Shown here: positions 12,521 to 22,564 of the stretch, one piece after another
Numbering within the stretch: position 1 is the stretch's first letter
Layout: every line of letters begins with the position of its first letter
Assembly: GCA_009760855.2 (NCBI GenBank)
Contig: WPIO01000144.1
Span: forward strand, 205,001 to 269,000
DNA length: 64,000 nt
Direction of reading: 5' to 3'
DNA from: Cristatella mucedo
Lineage: Eukaryota; Bryozoa; Phylactolaemata; Cristatellidae
Translations under genes and position numbers: made by a program
The notes under the pieces: model-generated
Databases searched by the model: none
Told to the model about the DNA's origin: nothing
Seen by the model: the letters and a program-made list of their open reading frames with translations, nothing else

Positions 12521-12964
12521 GGAAATGCACGCGGAAAGATCGAGAAAATCGTACGAGTTCGTGTTCAGTCTCGTGGTGAGTCCGCCACGCGATCGAGCTG
12601 CAATGTTAAGAGTCGCGAAAGGATTAGGCACGGGTCGAGGGTCGCCGAGGAACGAGCGAGACAGAGACCGCTTGCAGTGGCTGCGGCGAATGACGTTGCA
12701 CTGTGGGTCGGCACGTTGAGATTTCACAAGGCAACAAGTGACGCCGGTAACTGTGAACTGTTCGACGCCATTGTTGGCGGTCGCTGCAGCGCTATGGTCG
12801 TCGGACTCTGACGCGACTCGCATTCAATGCGCACCTGCAGAGACGCAAAACACCGACGTCCTTCTAATCGTGTCGTCTCTTCGAGAGCCAACGTGTAACT
12901 GCGGCGAATGACGTGGGCGAACTGGCCTTTCAGCTTACTTAAGCCGCCGGCGGCGGCGGCTTCG

Positions 12965-13300
12965 ATTGCACAAGATTGCACGAGATTGGGTAGCGGCTCG
13001 TGGGCTCGCGATGGCGGCGCGACGAAGAGCGAAGATCCCACAAGCGAGTCGTGGCTTTGTTAGCGACGGCTGTATTATATGATATAGCAGCCGTCGTGTG
13101 TGCTGATCCGGAGCACGTGGTGTCAAGACAGAAGAGAGCGGATAGCTTGCGTACAGGCCGACGCACAGGCAGAAAGCGAAATGCCGGCAGGGAACGCGTC
13201 ACGTGCCGGCATGGAGCGTTCCCGTTGGGCGAACGGAATGTCTCTGGGGGGGCGGAACCACGTGACGGTAAGGACACGCCCACAATTGCACTAGCTCCGC
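12965..13300. other. U1-only segment of ~330 bp with three CACGTG motifs
   Basis: This stretch is absent from U2, U3 and the inverted arm, where 'gattgcacgagcccgcctca' is continuous. It is flanked by 'attgcac' on both sides. It holds CACGTG at 13114, 13200 and 13259 and a 'gatggcggc' motif. It lies 3' of Ly6 copy 1. It is either an insertion in U1 or a deletion from the ancestor of the other copies; no known element was recognised. Confidence 0.5.
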
Positions 13301-13330
13301 CTCATCGGGGCGGATAACGCTCGCCCACTG

Positions 13331-13336
13331 TTTATT
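13331..13336 (-). terminator. AATAAA poly(A) signal, Ly6 copy 1
   Basis: The minus strand reads AATAAA about 300 nt past the Ly6 stop codon. The hexamer sits at the equivalent place in copy 2 (22266-22271), copy 3 (30946-30951) and the inverted copy (26759-26764). Confidence 0.55.
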
Positions 13337-13437
13337 TGATTTTTTTCAGCGGCGAAACACTTAGCGACGGAATGCTGTGCGAGGCGCGCGGAGATTCGCG
13401 CGCCTCGCATCCTGCCATCTTAGCATTTGGCGGCGTC

Positions 13438-13464
<27 letters not shown>
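13438..13464. repeat. (GA)n microsatellite in Ly6 copy 1 3' UTR
   Basis: Short (ga)n, i.e. (ct)n on the mRNA strand, about 175 nt downstream of the stop codon. The same site has very different lengths in the other three paralogues. Confidence 0.85.
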
Positions 13465-13468
<4 letters not shown>

Positions 13469-13636
13469 CTCCGTGCGAATATATTTCGGCGTCAGCGCGC
13501 AAGCGCACAAGAGAGCAAAACCGTGCTCCTCCAGCCGAGCCCCGAGCCGCCGTCCCGCGACCCGAGAGGTCCGCGCGCGCGCGAGGTTCGGCCTGACGCC
13601 CGGCTGACGCGCGATCGGGACGGATCATGGACGCCT

Positions 13637-15113
13637 CTAGCGGAGCATGGCCGCCGCGACGGCGGAGAGCACCATAGCGACGGTCGAGCGAGCGCCGACG
13701 ACGGCCGAGTTGCACTTGTCACCAGAGCAGAAGCACGTTGTGACCTTGACCCCAGTGCCGCTGAAGATGTCGCCGACGGTGGTGCATCCGGTCGCAATCG
13801 TGAACAGCGAGCACGCCCTGACCGTGACGGTGGTCGTGTCTCCTGAGGTGCGCAAAAGTGAGCGAGGCCGTGACGGCGAGCTAAGCTCCTTTCGACACGG
13901 CGAATGAGCACGCGACAGTCGAGTGCCCCGAAATGCACCAGAAGTGGCAGCTTCCGCCCGCCCTCCCGCCCGCCCGCATAGTGGCCCAGAGAAGCTAGGG
14001 CGGCTGCGGCTGCGGAGGCGGACTCACCGAGCAAGGCCGTGCTTGTGGTCACTTTAGAGCAGACACCGGTGGAGCACGACGCCGACAGCGAGCTCGACGA
14101 AAACGGGTCGGCGCAGTCAGAGCTGACCAGGTCGGTGCACTGGTAGCAGTCTCCGGAGGCTGAAGCGCGGAAGGCGTGGCGCGAGTCGCGGCGGCGAGCG
14201 AGCAAGCAAGTGGGCGTGCGTGAGAGCGACAGCCATGATCGCCGCTGCTAGGATTTCATCATGCAGGCCTCATTGAACGGCCAGGACCGTTTCAAGCCTG
14301 CGAGAGCCCTCAAATCTTGTCTAGGAATAGAGCGATTGGCCCACAAATTGGATAAGAAAACCTCGCTTTCGAATGCAATCCAACTAATCCCTTTCCCTTA
14401 GATGGCGAGCCCTCATGGCACACTAAGCAAGGCGTTTGCTTTCACGACCTTGGTCCCGAGGTCGTGGATTAGATTCCGGCTGTGGGCAATCTGCAAGCGG
14501 TGGTGATAGCCTTCGAGGTTCTTCTGTCGCTATACAAAAGAGGCCGTTTAATCAGCTTGGATTTCTTTTTAGTTTAGCCGCCTGCCGTCATCCACAGCGG
14601 CCCTGTCTCATTGGCTGTTGGACTTTGGACGTCACGTGGCTCGGTAACCAAAGTAGGCGCTAGCGTCCATCGCTGCTGTCGATTCCGACGCGGCCATTTC
14701 TCCCAGCCCCAGAGTAGTCCGCCGCGTTTACGAAATGCCCTGACAACCAATTTCAGTTTCCCTTTGAAGCGCTGAATGAAGTCGGCAGCGTGCCACCTCG
14801 CCGTTCTAACGCTGCTCGCCAGCTGCAGCGGCCAGCCCTTGAGACTAGCATAGAGCCTAGCAGTAACGCTCTGTAAGACGACGGTGGTGCGTGCGACGCA
14901 GCAAGCTAGACCTGCGACGACGTCTGCGTCGCGGGTTCTCGCTCGTCCCTCACTATCGCCGAGTCAATGGCGGCGACGGGGTACTGGCGCTGCCACGCCG
15001 CACAGCCGCCGAGGCCACCTGCGCGAGAGCGTAGCTTTACCTTGCTGGACGGCCAGTGCAAAGGCTAGCAGTAGGGCTAGCCGCGGAGTGGCTGATGCGA
15101 GGACGGTGGCCAT
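13637..15113 (-). CDS. Ly6/uPAR-domain GPI-anchored protein, copy 1
   Basis: Three-exon model: exon 1 15113-15041, exon 2 14159-14028, exon 3 13842-13637; 411 nt, 136 residues. All joins are phase 1 with good sites (donors AAG|GTAAAG and CTCG|GTGAGT; acceptors cttcag and cctcag). Exon 1 encodes a signal peptide with core 'LALLLAFALAV'. The mature part has ten cysteines in LU order: CYQC near residue 28, then three more in exon 2; exon 3 has two, then 'CFCSGDKCN', the hallmark C-N end. The C-terminus 'AMVLSAVAAAMLR' is a hydrophobic GPI-signal-like tail after 'NSA'. LU proteins are extracellular three-finger folds that bind or modulate surface receptors; this one's partner is unknown. A SINE sits in intron 1. 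The start was chosen because only this ATG yields a signal peptide in phase. I am confident of the family, not of a named orthologue. Confidence 0.85.
14408..14570 (+). mobile_element. tRNA-derived SINE-A in Ly6 copy 1 intron 1
   Basis: 'catggcacactaagcaagg' is A-box-like, 'gtcgtggattagattcc' is a decayed B-box region, and the tail is 'tctgtcgctatacaaaagag'. It is shared with U2 (23336-23485) and U3 (32135-32290), so it was inserted before the duplication. Confidence 0.75.
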
Positions 15114-15544
15114 CTTGCGTCAGCCGAAGCGCCTAGGCGAGCGGTATTATTGCGAGTGCCGGCCTGAAGCACGGGTGAGCTTACATGAGTGGCGAGAGAC
15201 AGCGAGAGGCCACAGCTGCTGCCTAGCGTTCGTACAATGACCCATTGTACATCAGCGTTGAGTAAACGCCTCGCAACCCTGAAGGTAAAAAGCTACCATA
15301 CAAAAGAAACCATGGCAATTATTCGGATTAAGGTCACAGGAGTGCTTAGGAGAACAACTGGTCGAAATAGCCAATGAATCGAGTAGTCTTCCTACCAGTG
15401 TGAATGTTAGCAGCTTGCCGAAATCAGTTCTGAAAGTTGGAATGGTCGCAAGCATTCCCTTAGCTCAGGTTAAAGCCTGAGTGATTAATTTCGCCTAACA
15501 CTTGTGTGCGAAAGATCAGGGCTATACCTCATTATTTGTTGAAT

Positions 15545-15740
15545 CATTGAATCCTAATCCAAAAATGCTGATGTCAGCGACTAACCGTTTCCTTAACAGC
15601 TCCCAGGTCAGCTCCTTTCGCAGTGATCCTTGTGACTTTCGAGCCGATCGCTTCGGTAGCTTCTTTGTCAACCAGATCAACAAGATCGGAGAGTCCATCA
15701 CTAAGGTAGTACTAACATCTCTTGAATCCTGCCCCTAAGT
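15545..15740 (+). mobile_element. LINE EN-RT linker remnant (U1)
   Basis: The plus frame contains 'ADRFGSFFVNQINKIGESI', resembling the '(A)..F..FF..KI..IR' linker between endonuclease and reverse transcriptase in L2/CR1-like LINEs. It stops soon after. Paralogues are at about 24475-24670 and 33285-33475. It is a short ancient piece. Confidence 0.6.
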
Positions 15741-17320
15741 TCTTCAAAATGTAATATTATTTTCATTATCATTGCTTTTCTTATGCCTGACATCGGAGCT
15801 AAGGCTTTGAGATTTTTGTTTCGAGTTTTTAGATTTTAGATTTAGATTTCGTATTTAAGCTTTTGATTCTTGACCTGGGTGGGTAACAAAGCAAATATTG
15901 CAGAGTTGATCCTAAGGCAGTGCTACAAACGCGCTGCATCTGCTGCTGAGCTGCTGTTCTCGAGCCACAAACAGCTCTATGGGAACACTGTCTGTCCTTG
16001 CTGGCAAGTGAAAGATACACGTGACGTCTTTTGACCTCGTTTCGGAGCTTCGCAAATGTAAATTCGGTATCAAAGCACTCACGAACACTTAGATTGAGGA
16101 GAAATAGAGGCAGCAATTCAGAACACGCTTGCCTCGACGTAGAAATGAAATTGTCAGGACCATTGAACTATACACCGGTACACTACCCATAGAGAAACTC
16201 CCTGCTTGGCTGGAATGCTAGGGTACAACTTATTACATCCCTCATTACATGTCCGGAGGGCAACTGACGACTTATTGCTCAGTATGCTGCCTTACTATAG
16301 ACGAATAGATCGAGCTCAAAAAAATCGGTATAACTAATTCGAATGCTTCGAGAGAACATGTGTTTGTGAAAGTTCTTAGCTGGCGGCTGAGCTTGGCGCA
16401 GCGTGACGTGGGCAGCGTTCTCCTCTCCTTGAAATCATACCTGGCCGATGCATACGAGTTTGACAGGGCAAGCTACGTCGCCTCTTACCCGGTCACTCCA
16501 TTTACCGCCACCACGAAAACATCCCTCAGCCTCACAGAACCCGTCGCCGGCAGCTTTGGTTATGGTGCCACCGTCGTTGCCTGGCACATCGTCTGCCATT
16601 GCTGTTGCAGCTTCTGATTGCTTCCGTCGCCCTCCCCTGCTGTCCGTCCATCTTGTACCATCCCCACACACCACAGCCGCACTCTATCATCCGGGCTAGC
16701 TAGTTCGGCTAGCAAAGCCTCACGAAGCAGCATGGAGTCATCGTTGGTGGGCGGTGCCATGAAATAGTAGACCCACCAGGAGCCGTCGCTAGCCGATCCG
16801 ATTCGCTCTCTTCCAGCATTGTATATACTCTGTCTGTTACCTCCACTGTGGCATGTATTTCTGACATGTTCAAATGGATGGCAGCAAACCTTTGAAGTGT
16901 AATGGAGCTAAGACTCACTAACTGGGGTCAAACCGAAAGCTATTTCCTAATAGGAAACTCTAACCTTCAAACTAGCTGGGCTCAGCACATCTCTTGCAGC
17001 CTGTGTGCAGAGTCTGTGTGTCCACTTCAAACATAACTTTTCAATGCATATGTGAACATCAACTCAACATTATAAAGCTGACTTATTTTAACCAAGACCA
17101 TACTGATAAAAAGAATTTCTTGTTCGGATTATAACTGTGCAGCCATGTTGATCATTAAAATCACGTTGAAACTTCTGTAACCCACTAATTTCTGAGCTTC
17201 TTTCCTGCAAAATAAGACAATTTAACAAAAAACTCTGCAACTAGGCTTTTCTGACTCGAGCATCGGAACTAAAGCATCGCATAGATTCTCCAGACCTGCA
17301 CTTCATTCCACCGAACAGTT
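15741..17320. other. Shared duplicated sequence, no gene recognised (U1)
   Basis: Repeated in U2 (to about 26088) and mostly in U3, which lacks a stretch corresponding to roughly 15830-16150. Open frames around 15829-16116 (-) and 16360-16760 (both strands) recur in the paralogues but show no domain and acquire indels, so I do not call them genes. Confidence 0.5.
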
Positions 17321-17414
17321 CATATTATTCAAGATTGCTTCGCTAATCTGTGCGTCCCTCTATTTTCTTCCTTTGGCAGATATATCCAAAGTGCTTACAC
17401 ACCAGTATTGCGAG

Positions 17415-17500
17415 TGCAGCACAATCTCTGCCTCGAGCACCGCTGCACCCTTATTGCCTCGAGCACTGCTGCACCCTTGAGTGCCTCAAGAACCGCTGGA
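17415..17500. repeat. ~27-bp minisatellite
   Basis: About 2.5 copies of a unit containing 'gcctcgagcaccgctgcacc'. Paralogous in U3 (about 35072-35150) and in the inverted arm (about 29980-30030), where fewer units are present. Confidence 0.7.
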
Positions 17501-17820
17501 GCACCTGCCAGCAAACGAAAAGTGCCTTCGGCGCATCTCCTGCCTGGGCCCGGGCGCCCCGTAGCAACTGACTGCCTGTTGCACGAATTCTGCTTATATG
17601 CCGCCAATCCCCCGTATGATTAGGCAACTAGTTCCTGCTCATTACAATTCATTATCCGTGACTCTTATTTCAGCAGTTGTAATGAAGCAGGTGTAGAACA
17701 TCAATGGTCCTGTACAGCCGAAGAGAGCTATCCCAGAGGCATTAAGCAGAACTGCCTATCCATCGCTTCAGGTGACCTCTATCTGTGGACTGAGAGGTCG
17801 CATATTATGGCTCTCGTCGC

Positions 17821-20800
17821 TTGGTTGTGAAGATTTTCAAATTCCCTTTAGAATGGTCCGTCGACATATATTCCCCCGAAGCCCGTAAATCGCTATCAAG
17901 CAATGTAACGTCAGAGACACTGGAACGGGTCGTGGCAGACCTGCTGAACTCATATATCGAAACCTCACACCTGGTTAGTAATTTCCAGTCTGGCTTTCTT
18001 CGAGCTAATCACTCCACAGAGTCAGCATTGCTTAGGGTATACAACGACCTACTTAGGAATGCAGACATGGCTAGAGTGTCTCTACAGTTGTACAGCCTCT
18101 TTTCAAACATATCCTGATTTGAAGCAAAGCTTTCAAGTCTTCACAACAAGTAAGTAGAAATTAAGGTTGTTTGTGCATGATTGTGGATCTCAGCATGGTA
18201 TCGTATTATCATTATCTAGCTTGGGATGAATAACTGAGGATCTGTATCTGTGATTTATGCATGAAATAGGTTTGTTGGCCAATCTATTTGATTATCAGCC
18301 CTAACACAGATATAATGGAAAGTATAGAGTGCTGGCTGGTTGGTATATAACGGTTTTTGTAAAGGTCATTAGCAAAGGGTTGGCTTGTTGGGCTAGGCCA
18401 TGCAAAATGTGCTCTGAATAAGTTTTCTCTATGACATTCTTCCATTTGGCAATGCTTTTTACCACTCATGTTTAATTAACTAATGATTGGTGAGATTGCT
18501 TAGTACTTAAGCTAAATGCTGCTACATCTTGACAACGTATACTGACCTTAAAGTAGAAATGAGTCATCATCTTAGCTAGGCCGATGTGAAGCTAATTTGC
18601 TCAATGGATAACTTGAGTAATTTTGTTAAGCTTTATTCAGTCATCATGCCCAGGTCACGGTGCCTTTATGAAGTCAAACAGGTCATTTTCGGTCTGCTTA
18701 GAGAATAATATAGCATTGAAACTGGTGCATGCATCCGTGGCATCCCTACTGGACCTGTGGAAATCTCTACTTCCGGGTCTTCCTGCCTCCGCAAAATTAA
18801 GTTTCCAGTGTTATGCAACTGTGCAGCTGGGCTTGTCTTTTGTAAAAGTTGCAACTTCAATATTACAACCACTTCACAAAGATCTTTAACGGCTCCCCTT
18901 GATTTCAATACTCGCCTTGAGGTCTAGTAGTTCTCTTGCTCTCAGCGATCTATGGAAACTACTTTTCTTATCGGGTTAGGCATTCCGACTTAACTTGTTA
19001 GCTGTGCCTCGAATCAACATCAAATCCTTTGGCGACAGAGAATCCATTTTCGAAACTCCCAAAGCCCGGAACTTACAACCAACTGCCCTAACACACTAAC
19101 ATTTAGAAGGTCGCTCACTTTTAGGTCTCTTCATTCTATGGCTCCAGCCTATCTTTCAGATATACTACCCCATCAGGCTAAGCATCGTACCACCCGCTTC
19201 TCGGAATCCAACAGTCTGGAAATACCTCATACGAACCTTAAATCCTTTGGAGACCGTGCATTTAGCTCGTATGCTCCCAAAGCCTGGAACTCCCTCCCGA
19301 CCTGCGTCAGAACATCCCATGACCTGACCACATTTAAAAGAAACTTAAAAACACCTATTTAGGACAGCATTTAGTGGGTCCCTGTGATTCGTCCTTGATG
19401 TGCTTATGCGTGCTAACACTGTGCATGCTGCCACTAACCACATTTGCATGCTGACCCTGTACATGTCACACCTTGCCATATTATTCATTTCGTTTGTTTT
19501 TCAAGCATGATTTTACTTACTATTCTATTGCATATCACTTTGCAGCAAATGTAAAGCGCCTAGAAAGAGATTAGGTTCTCTGAGGGCACTTTATCAAGTG
19601 CAATATTATTATTATTATTGTTATTACTTGTTTTGATTGATCTTTCGGTGGCCTTTGATACCATCGATCACAGAGTTCTTCTGGAGAGCCTCTCATCTTG
19701 CCTGGGCATCACTGGCACTGATCTGCAATCGTTCAGGTCCTATCTCAGTGGCAGAATCCATAGTATCGACGTGAACGGACAAAGATCATCTGAAGTACCT
19801 CTGAAATATGGAGTACCTCAGGGCTCCGTGCTAAGTCCGGTTCTTTTCATGGTTCATACTCTCCCTCTTGCTGATATGAATGCAAACACAATCTAGACTT
19901 TCACTTCTATTCGGATGACACTCAGTTGTACCTTGACTATGATCCCTCCCAGCCTTCGAGCACCTCAAATTCTTTCAACTCACTTGCTGCATGCATAGAT
20001 GACATCGGCACATGGATGGTAGCAAATTTTCTAAAACTAAGCGATGATAAAACTAACGTACTAGTTATGGGCAAACCCAATGTGATTCATAAATTGGAAA
20101 GGCTGACGCTCAAAATTGGCTCTGCCAGCATATCTCCTGTTGAATTAGCTCGGAATCTAGGCGTCATATTCCAAAGCGACCTCTTGTTAGATGACCATAT
20201 CAGCTCCACAGTCAAATCTGCCTATTTTCATCATCATAACATTGCTAAAATTTAGGCTTGTTTAGATAAGGATACCACGTCCAAATTGGTCCATGCATTC
20301 GTGATATCCCGTCTCAACTTCTGCAACTCACTGCTTACTGGCCTACCAGCATGTGCAATCAAGCGATTGCAGCCTGTGCAAAACTCAGTAGCTAGGCTTG
20401 TCTGTCGTGAGCGCAGCAGTTGCCACATCACACCACTTCTCGCCGACCTGCACTGGCTACCAGTCAAGCAACGGATCGACTTCAAGGTTTTCTCGCTCAC
20501 TTTTTGGTCACTTCATTCTTTGGCTCCAGCCTATCTCACAGATCTACTACCCCACCAGGTCATGCATCGTACCACCCGCTTTTCGGAATCCAGCAGTTTA
20601 CCAATACCTCCTACAAACCTCAAATCCTTTGGAGACCGTTCATTTAGTTTGCATGCTTCCAAAGCCTGGAAATTCCTCCCGACCTGCATCAGAACATCCC
20701 CTGACTTGACAGCATTTAAAAAGAACTTGAAAACACAGCTATTAGAACAGCATTTAGTGGATCCCTGTGATTCGCCTTTAACGTGCTTATGCGTGCTGAC

Positions 20801-20990
20801 ACTGCATGCTGCCACTAACCACATTTGCATGCTGACCCTGTGCATGTCACCCCTAACCATGTTATTCAAGTTGTTTGTTTATCAAGCATGATATTACTCA
20901 CCATTCACTCGCATTTCCATTTGCAGCAAATGTAAAGCACCTAGCAAGAGATTGAGTTCTTCGAAGGCGCTTTATCAAGTGCATTACTAT
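17821..20990 (+). mobile_element. LINE family 1, RT region, interrupted
   Basis: The reverse transcriptase region starts 'VVKIFKFPLEWSVD' and includes 'ERVVADLLNSYIETSHL', 'NFQSGF' and 'STESALLRVYNDLL'. It is split by the insertion at 18090-19623 and resumes with 'DLSVAFDTIDHRVLLESL', '[13 protein letters not shown]' and, in another frame, 'FYSDDTQLY' (catalytic site, usually YADD). The C-terminal part follows ('HAFVISRLNFCNSLLTGLP', 'LHWLPVKQRIDFKV'), then the family 3' UTR and tail at 20990. Frameshifts near 19896 and 20255 mean it is inactive. The uninterrupted mirror copy is at 29667-28020. Confidence 0.9.
18090..19623 (+). mobile_element. Nested insertion ending in a LINE family 1 3' end
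   Basis: The mirror copy at 29385-29430 reads straight through this point, so about 1.53 kb was inserted here. The right end is a family 1 3' end (19138-19362 encodes 'APAYLSDILPHQAKHRTTRF'; tail 'caagtgcaatattattatta'), consistent with a 5'-truncated insertion. The left ~1 kb (18090-19100) is unassigned sequence; only scattered pieces such as 'gcaactgtgcagctggg' could be LINE-like. Confidence 0.75.
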
Positions 20991-21019
20991 TAATACTATT
21001 AAATACATATAATATACAC

Positions 21020-21468
21020 CGTATGAGTTTATCCAGTGTGCAACGACTGGTTCCAGTATCTTTGATTGCAATGGTAGAAGAGAAAGTGGGCGGAAGTTGC
21101 TCAAGCTCTTTTGACCTAGTGTTGCTTTCTTGAGTAGTAGCCTGACTACGGCCTTTCTGAGAGGTTGCTGGGACACGACCTGGGGCTAAAGGCCTATGAA
21201 TGATGCTAGTTTTGCGTGGCAGCACCAGATTAGTGCATTTTAGAAGCAGGACAGTGGGAATAGGGTTCAAAGAACGTGTCGTCTTTTTGTATTCGGATTT
21301 GAACTTTATGATGAAGTCACTATTGACCTCCTTGAATGTAAACTTTGAGGTGCTGCAAGGAATTGAGGGACGGAATTCCTGAGGTTTTAATTTCGGTTTA
21401 CTGAACTCAAATCCAACGTCATCCACAGTCTCTGGCGCAGTCTCACTTTTGACGACGACCAATCGCAA
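21020..21468 (-). mobile_element. LINE family 1, EN-RT linker and RT start (U2)
   Basis: Paralogue of 11757-12199, with the same 'LNPIPTVLLLKCTN' and RT motif 1 region and the same abrupt end at 'INSYG'. It lies tail-to-tail with the LINE ending at 20990. It is frameshifted and truncated. Confidence 0.85.
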
Positions 21469-21660
21469 ACGCTACATGCTAGACGCTATTCACGACCGTG
21501 TGAACCTGAGAGGAAGCAGCTGCTGGCCGCGGTAATCGCAAAAGCGCGGTGAAAATGTGGCCAGGTCGACGAGAGCGACATTGTCTGCTAGTTCGACGAG
21601 GTCCAGCTTGTCGGAGAGGGCACACTGTAAGATGAAAATCGCGAAGTTGGCTCTGACTGT

Positions 21661-21786
21661 CAGCTCGCATTGGGCACGCTGGCGACCGCTCGTTACGTCA
21701 GTCAGCTCGCATTGGGCACGCTGGCGACCGCTCGTTACGTCAGTCAGCTCGCATTGGGCACGCTGGCGACCACTCGTTACGACGCG
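21661..21786. repeat. 42-bp minisatellite, 3 units (U2)
   Basis: Units start at 21661, 21703 and 21745; the first two are nearly identical. Confidence 0.95.
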
Positions 21787-22564
21787 GCAGGAAATGCACG
21801 CGGAAAGATCGAGAAAATCGAAAGATTTCGTGTTCAGTCTCGTGGTGAGTCCGCCACGCGATCGAGCTGCAATGTTAAGAGTCGCGAAAGGATTAGGCAC
21901 GGGTCAAGGGTCGCCGAGGAACGAGCGAGACAGAGACCGTTTGCAGTGGCTGCGGCGAATGACGTTGCACTGCGGGTCGGCACGTTGAGATTTCACAAGG
22001 CAACAAGTGACGCCGGTAACTGTGAACTGTTCGACGCCATTGTTGGCGGTCGCTGCAGCGCTACGGTCGTTGGACTCTGACGCGACTCGCATTCAATGCG
22101 CACCTGCAGAGACGCAAAACACCGACGTCCTTCTAATCGTGTCGTCCCTTCGAGAGCCAACGTGTAACTGCGGCGAATGACGTGGGCGAACTGGCCCTTC
22201 AGCTGACTGCCGCGGCGTCGATTGCACGAGCCCGCCTCATCGACACGGACAACGCTCGCAGGCTGTTTATTTAACTTTTTCAGCGGCGAAGTGCTTGCCG
22301 ACAGAATGCCGTGCGAGATGAGCGGAGATTCGCGAAGGTGTCAGTTCGGCAGCGGGTGCTCGTTGCATTTGGCGGCGTCAAAAGAGAGAGAGAGAGAAGG
22401 AGTGAGATAGAGCCATTCGTGTGAATACATTTCGGCGTCAGTGAGAGTAAGCACACAAGAGAGCGAACCCGTGCTTCTGCAGCCGAGCCTAGCCGCTGTT
22501 CCGCGACCCGAAGACTCTCGGGACCGCTGGGGAACCTCCGGCGGCAGCGGCGACGCGAGCTCCT

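Larger units (their letters stand above)
11754..17900. repeat. Segmental duplication unit U1
   Basis: First of three direct paralogous blocks. In order it holds a minus-strand LINE fragment, the 42-bp minisatellite, Ly6 copy 1, an intronic SINE-A, a LINE linker remnant, a region shared at 16.36/25.29/33.78 kb, and the 17.32-17.9 kb segment. It is paralogous to U2 (about 21020-26090) and U3 (about 30172-35550). Boundaries were placed by eye where the copies stop matching. Its left edge coincides with a LINE broken in its RT region. Confidence 0.85.

Noticed and set aside
12221-12823. 200-codon minus frame and 143-codon plus frame, recurring in the duplicates, as a host gene
   Set aside because: Both strands are open across a GC-rich minisatellite; the inverted copy has 43-bp units that break the frame, and no domain is visible.
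16360-16760. Open frames conserved among U1, U2 and U3 as a second duplicated gene
   Set aside because: Frames shift between copies (poly-C length changes, indels near 25430-25500), no domain is seen, and recurrence is explained by the segmental duplication.
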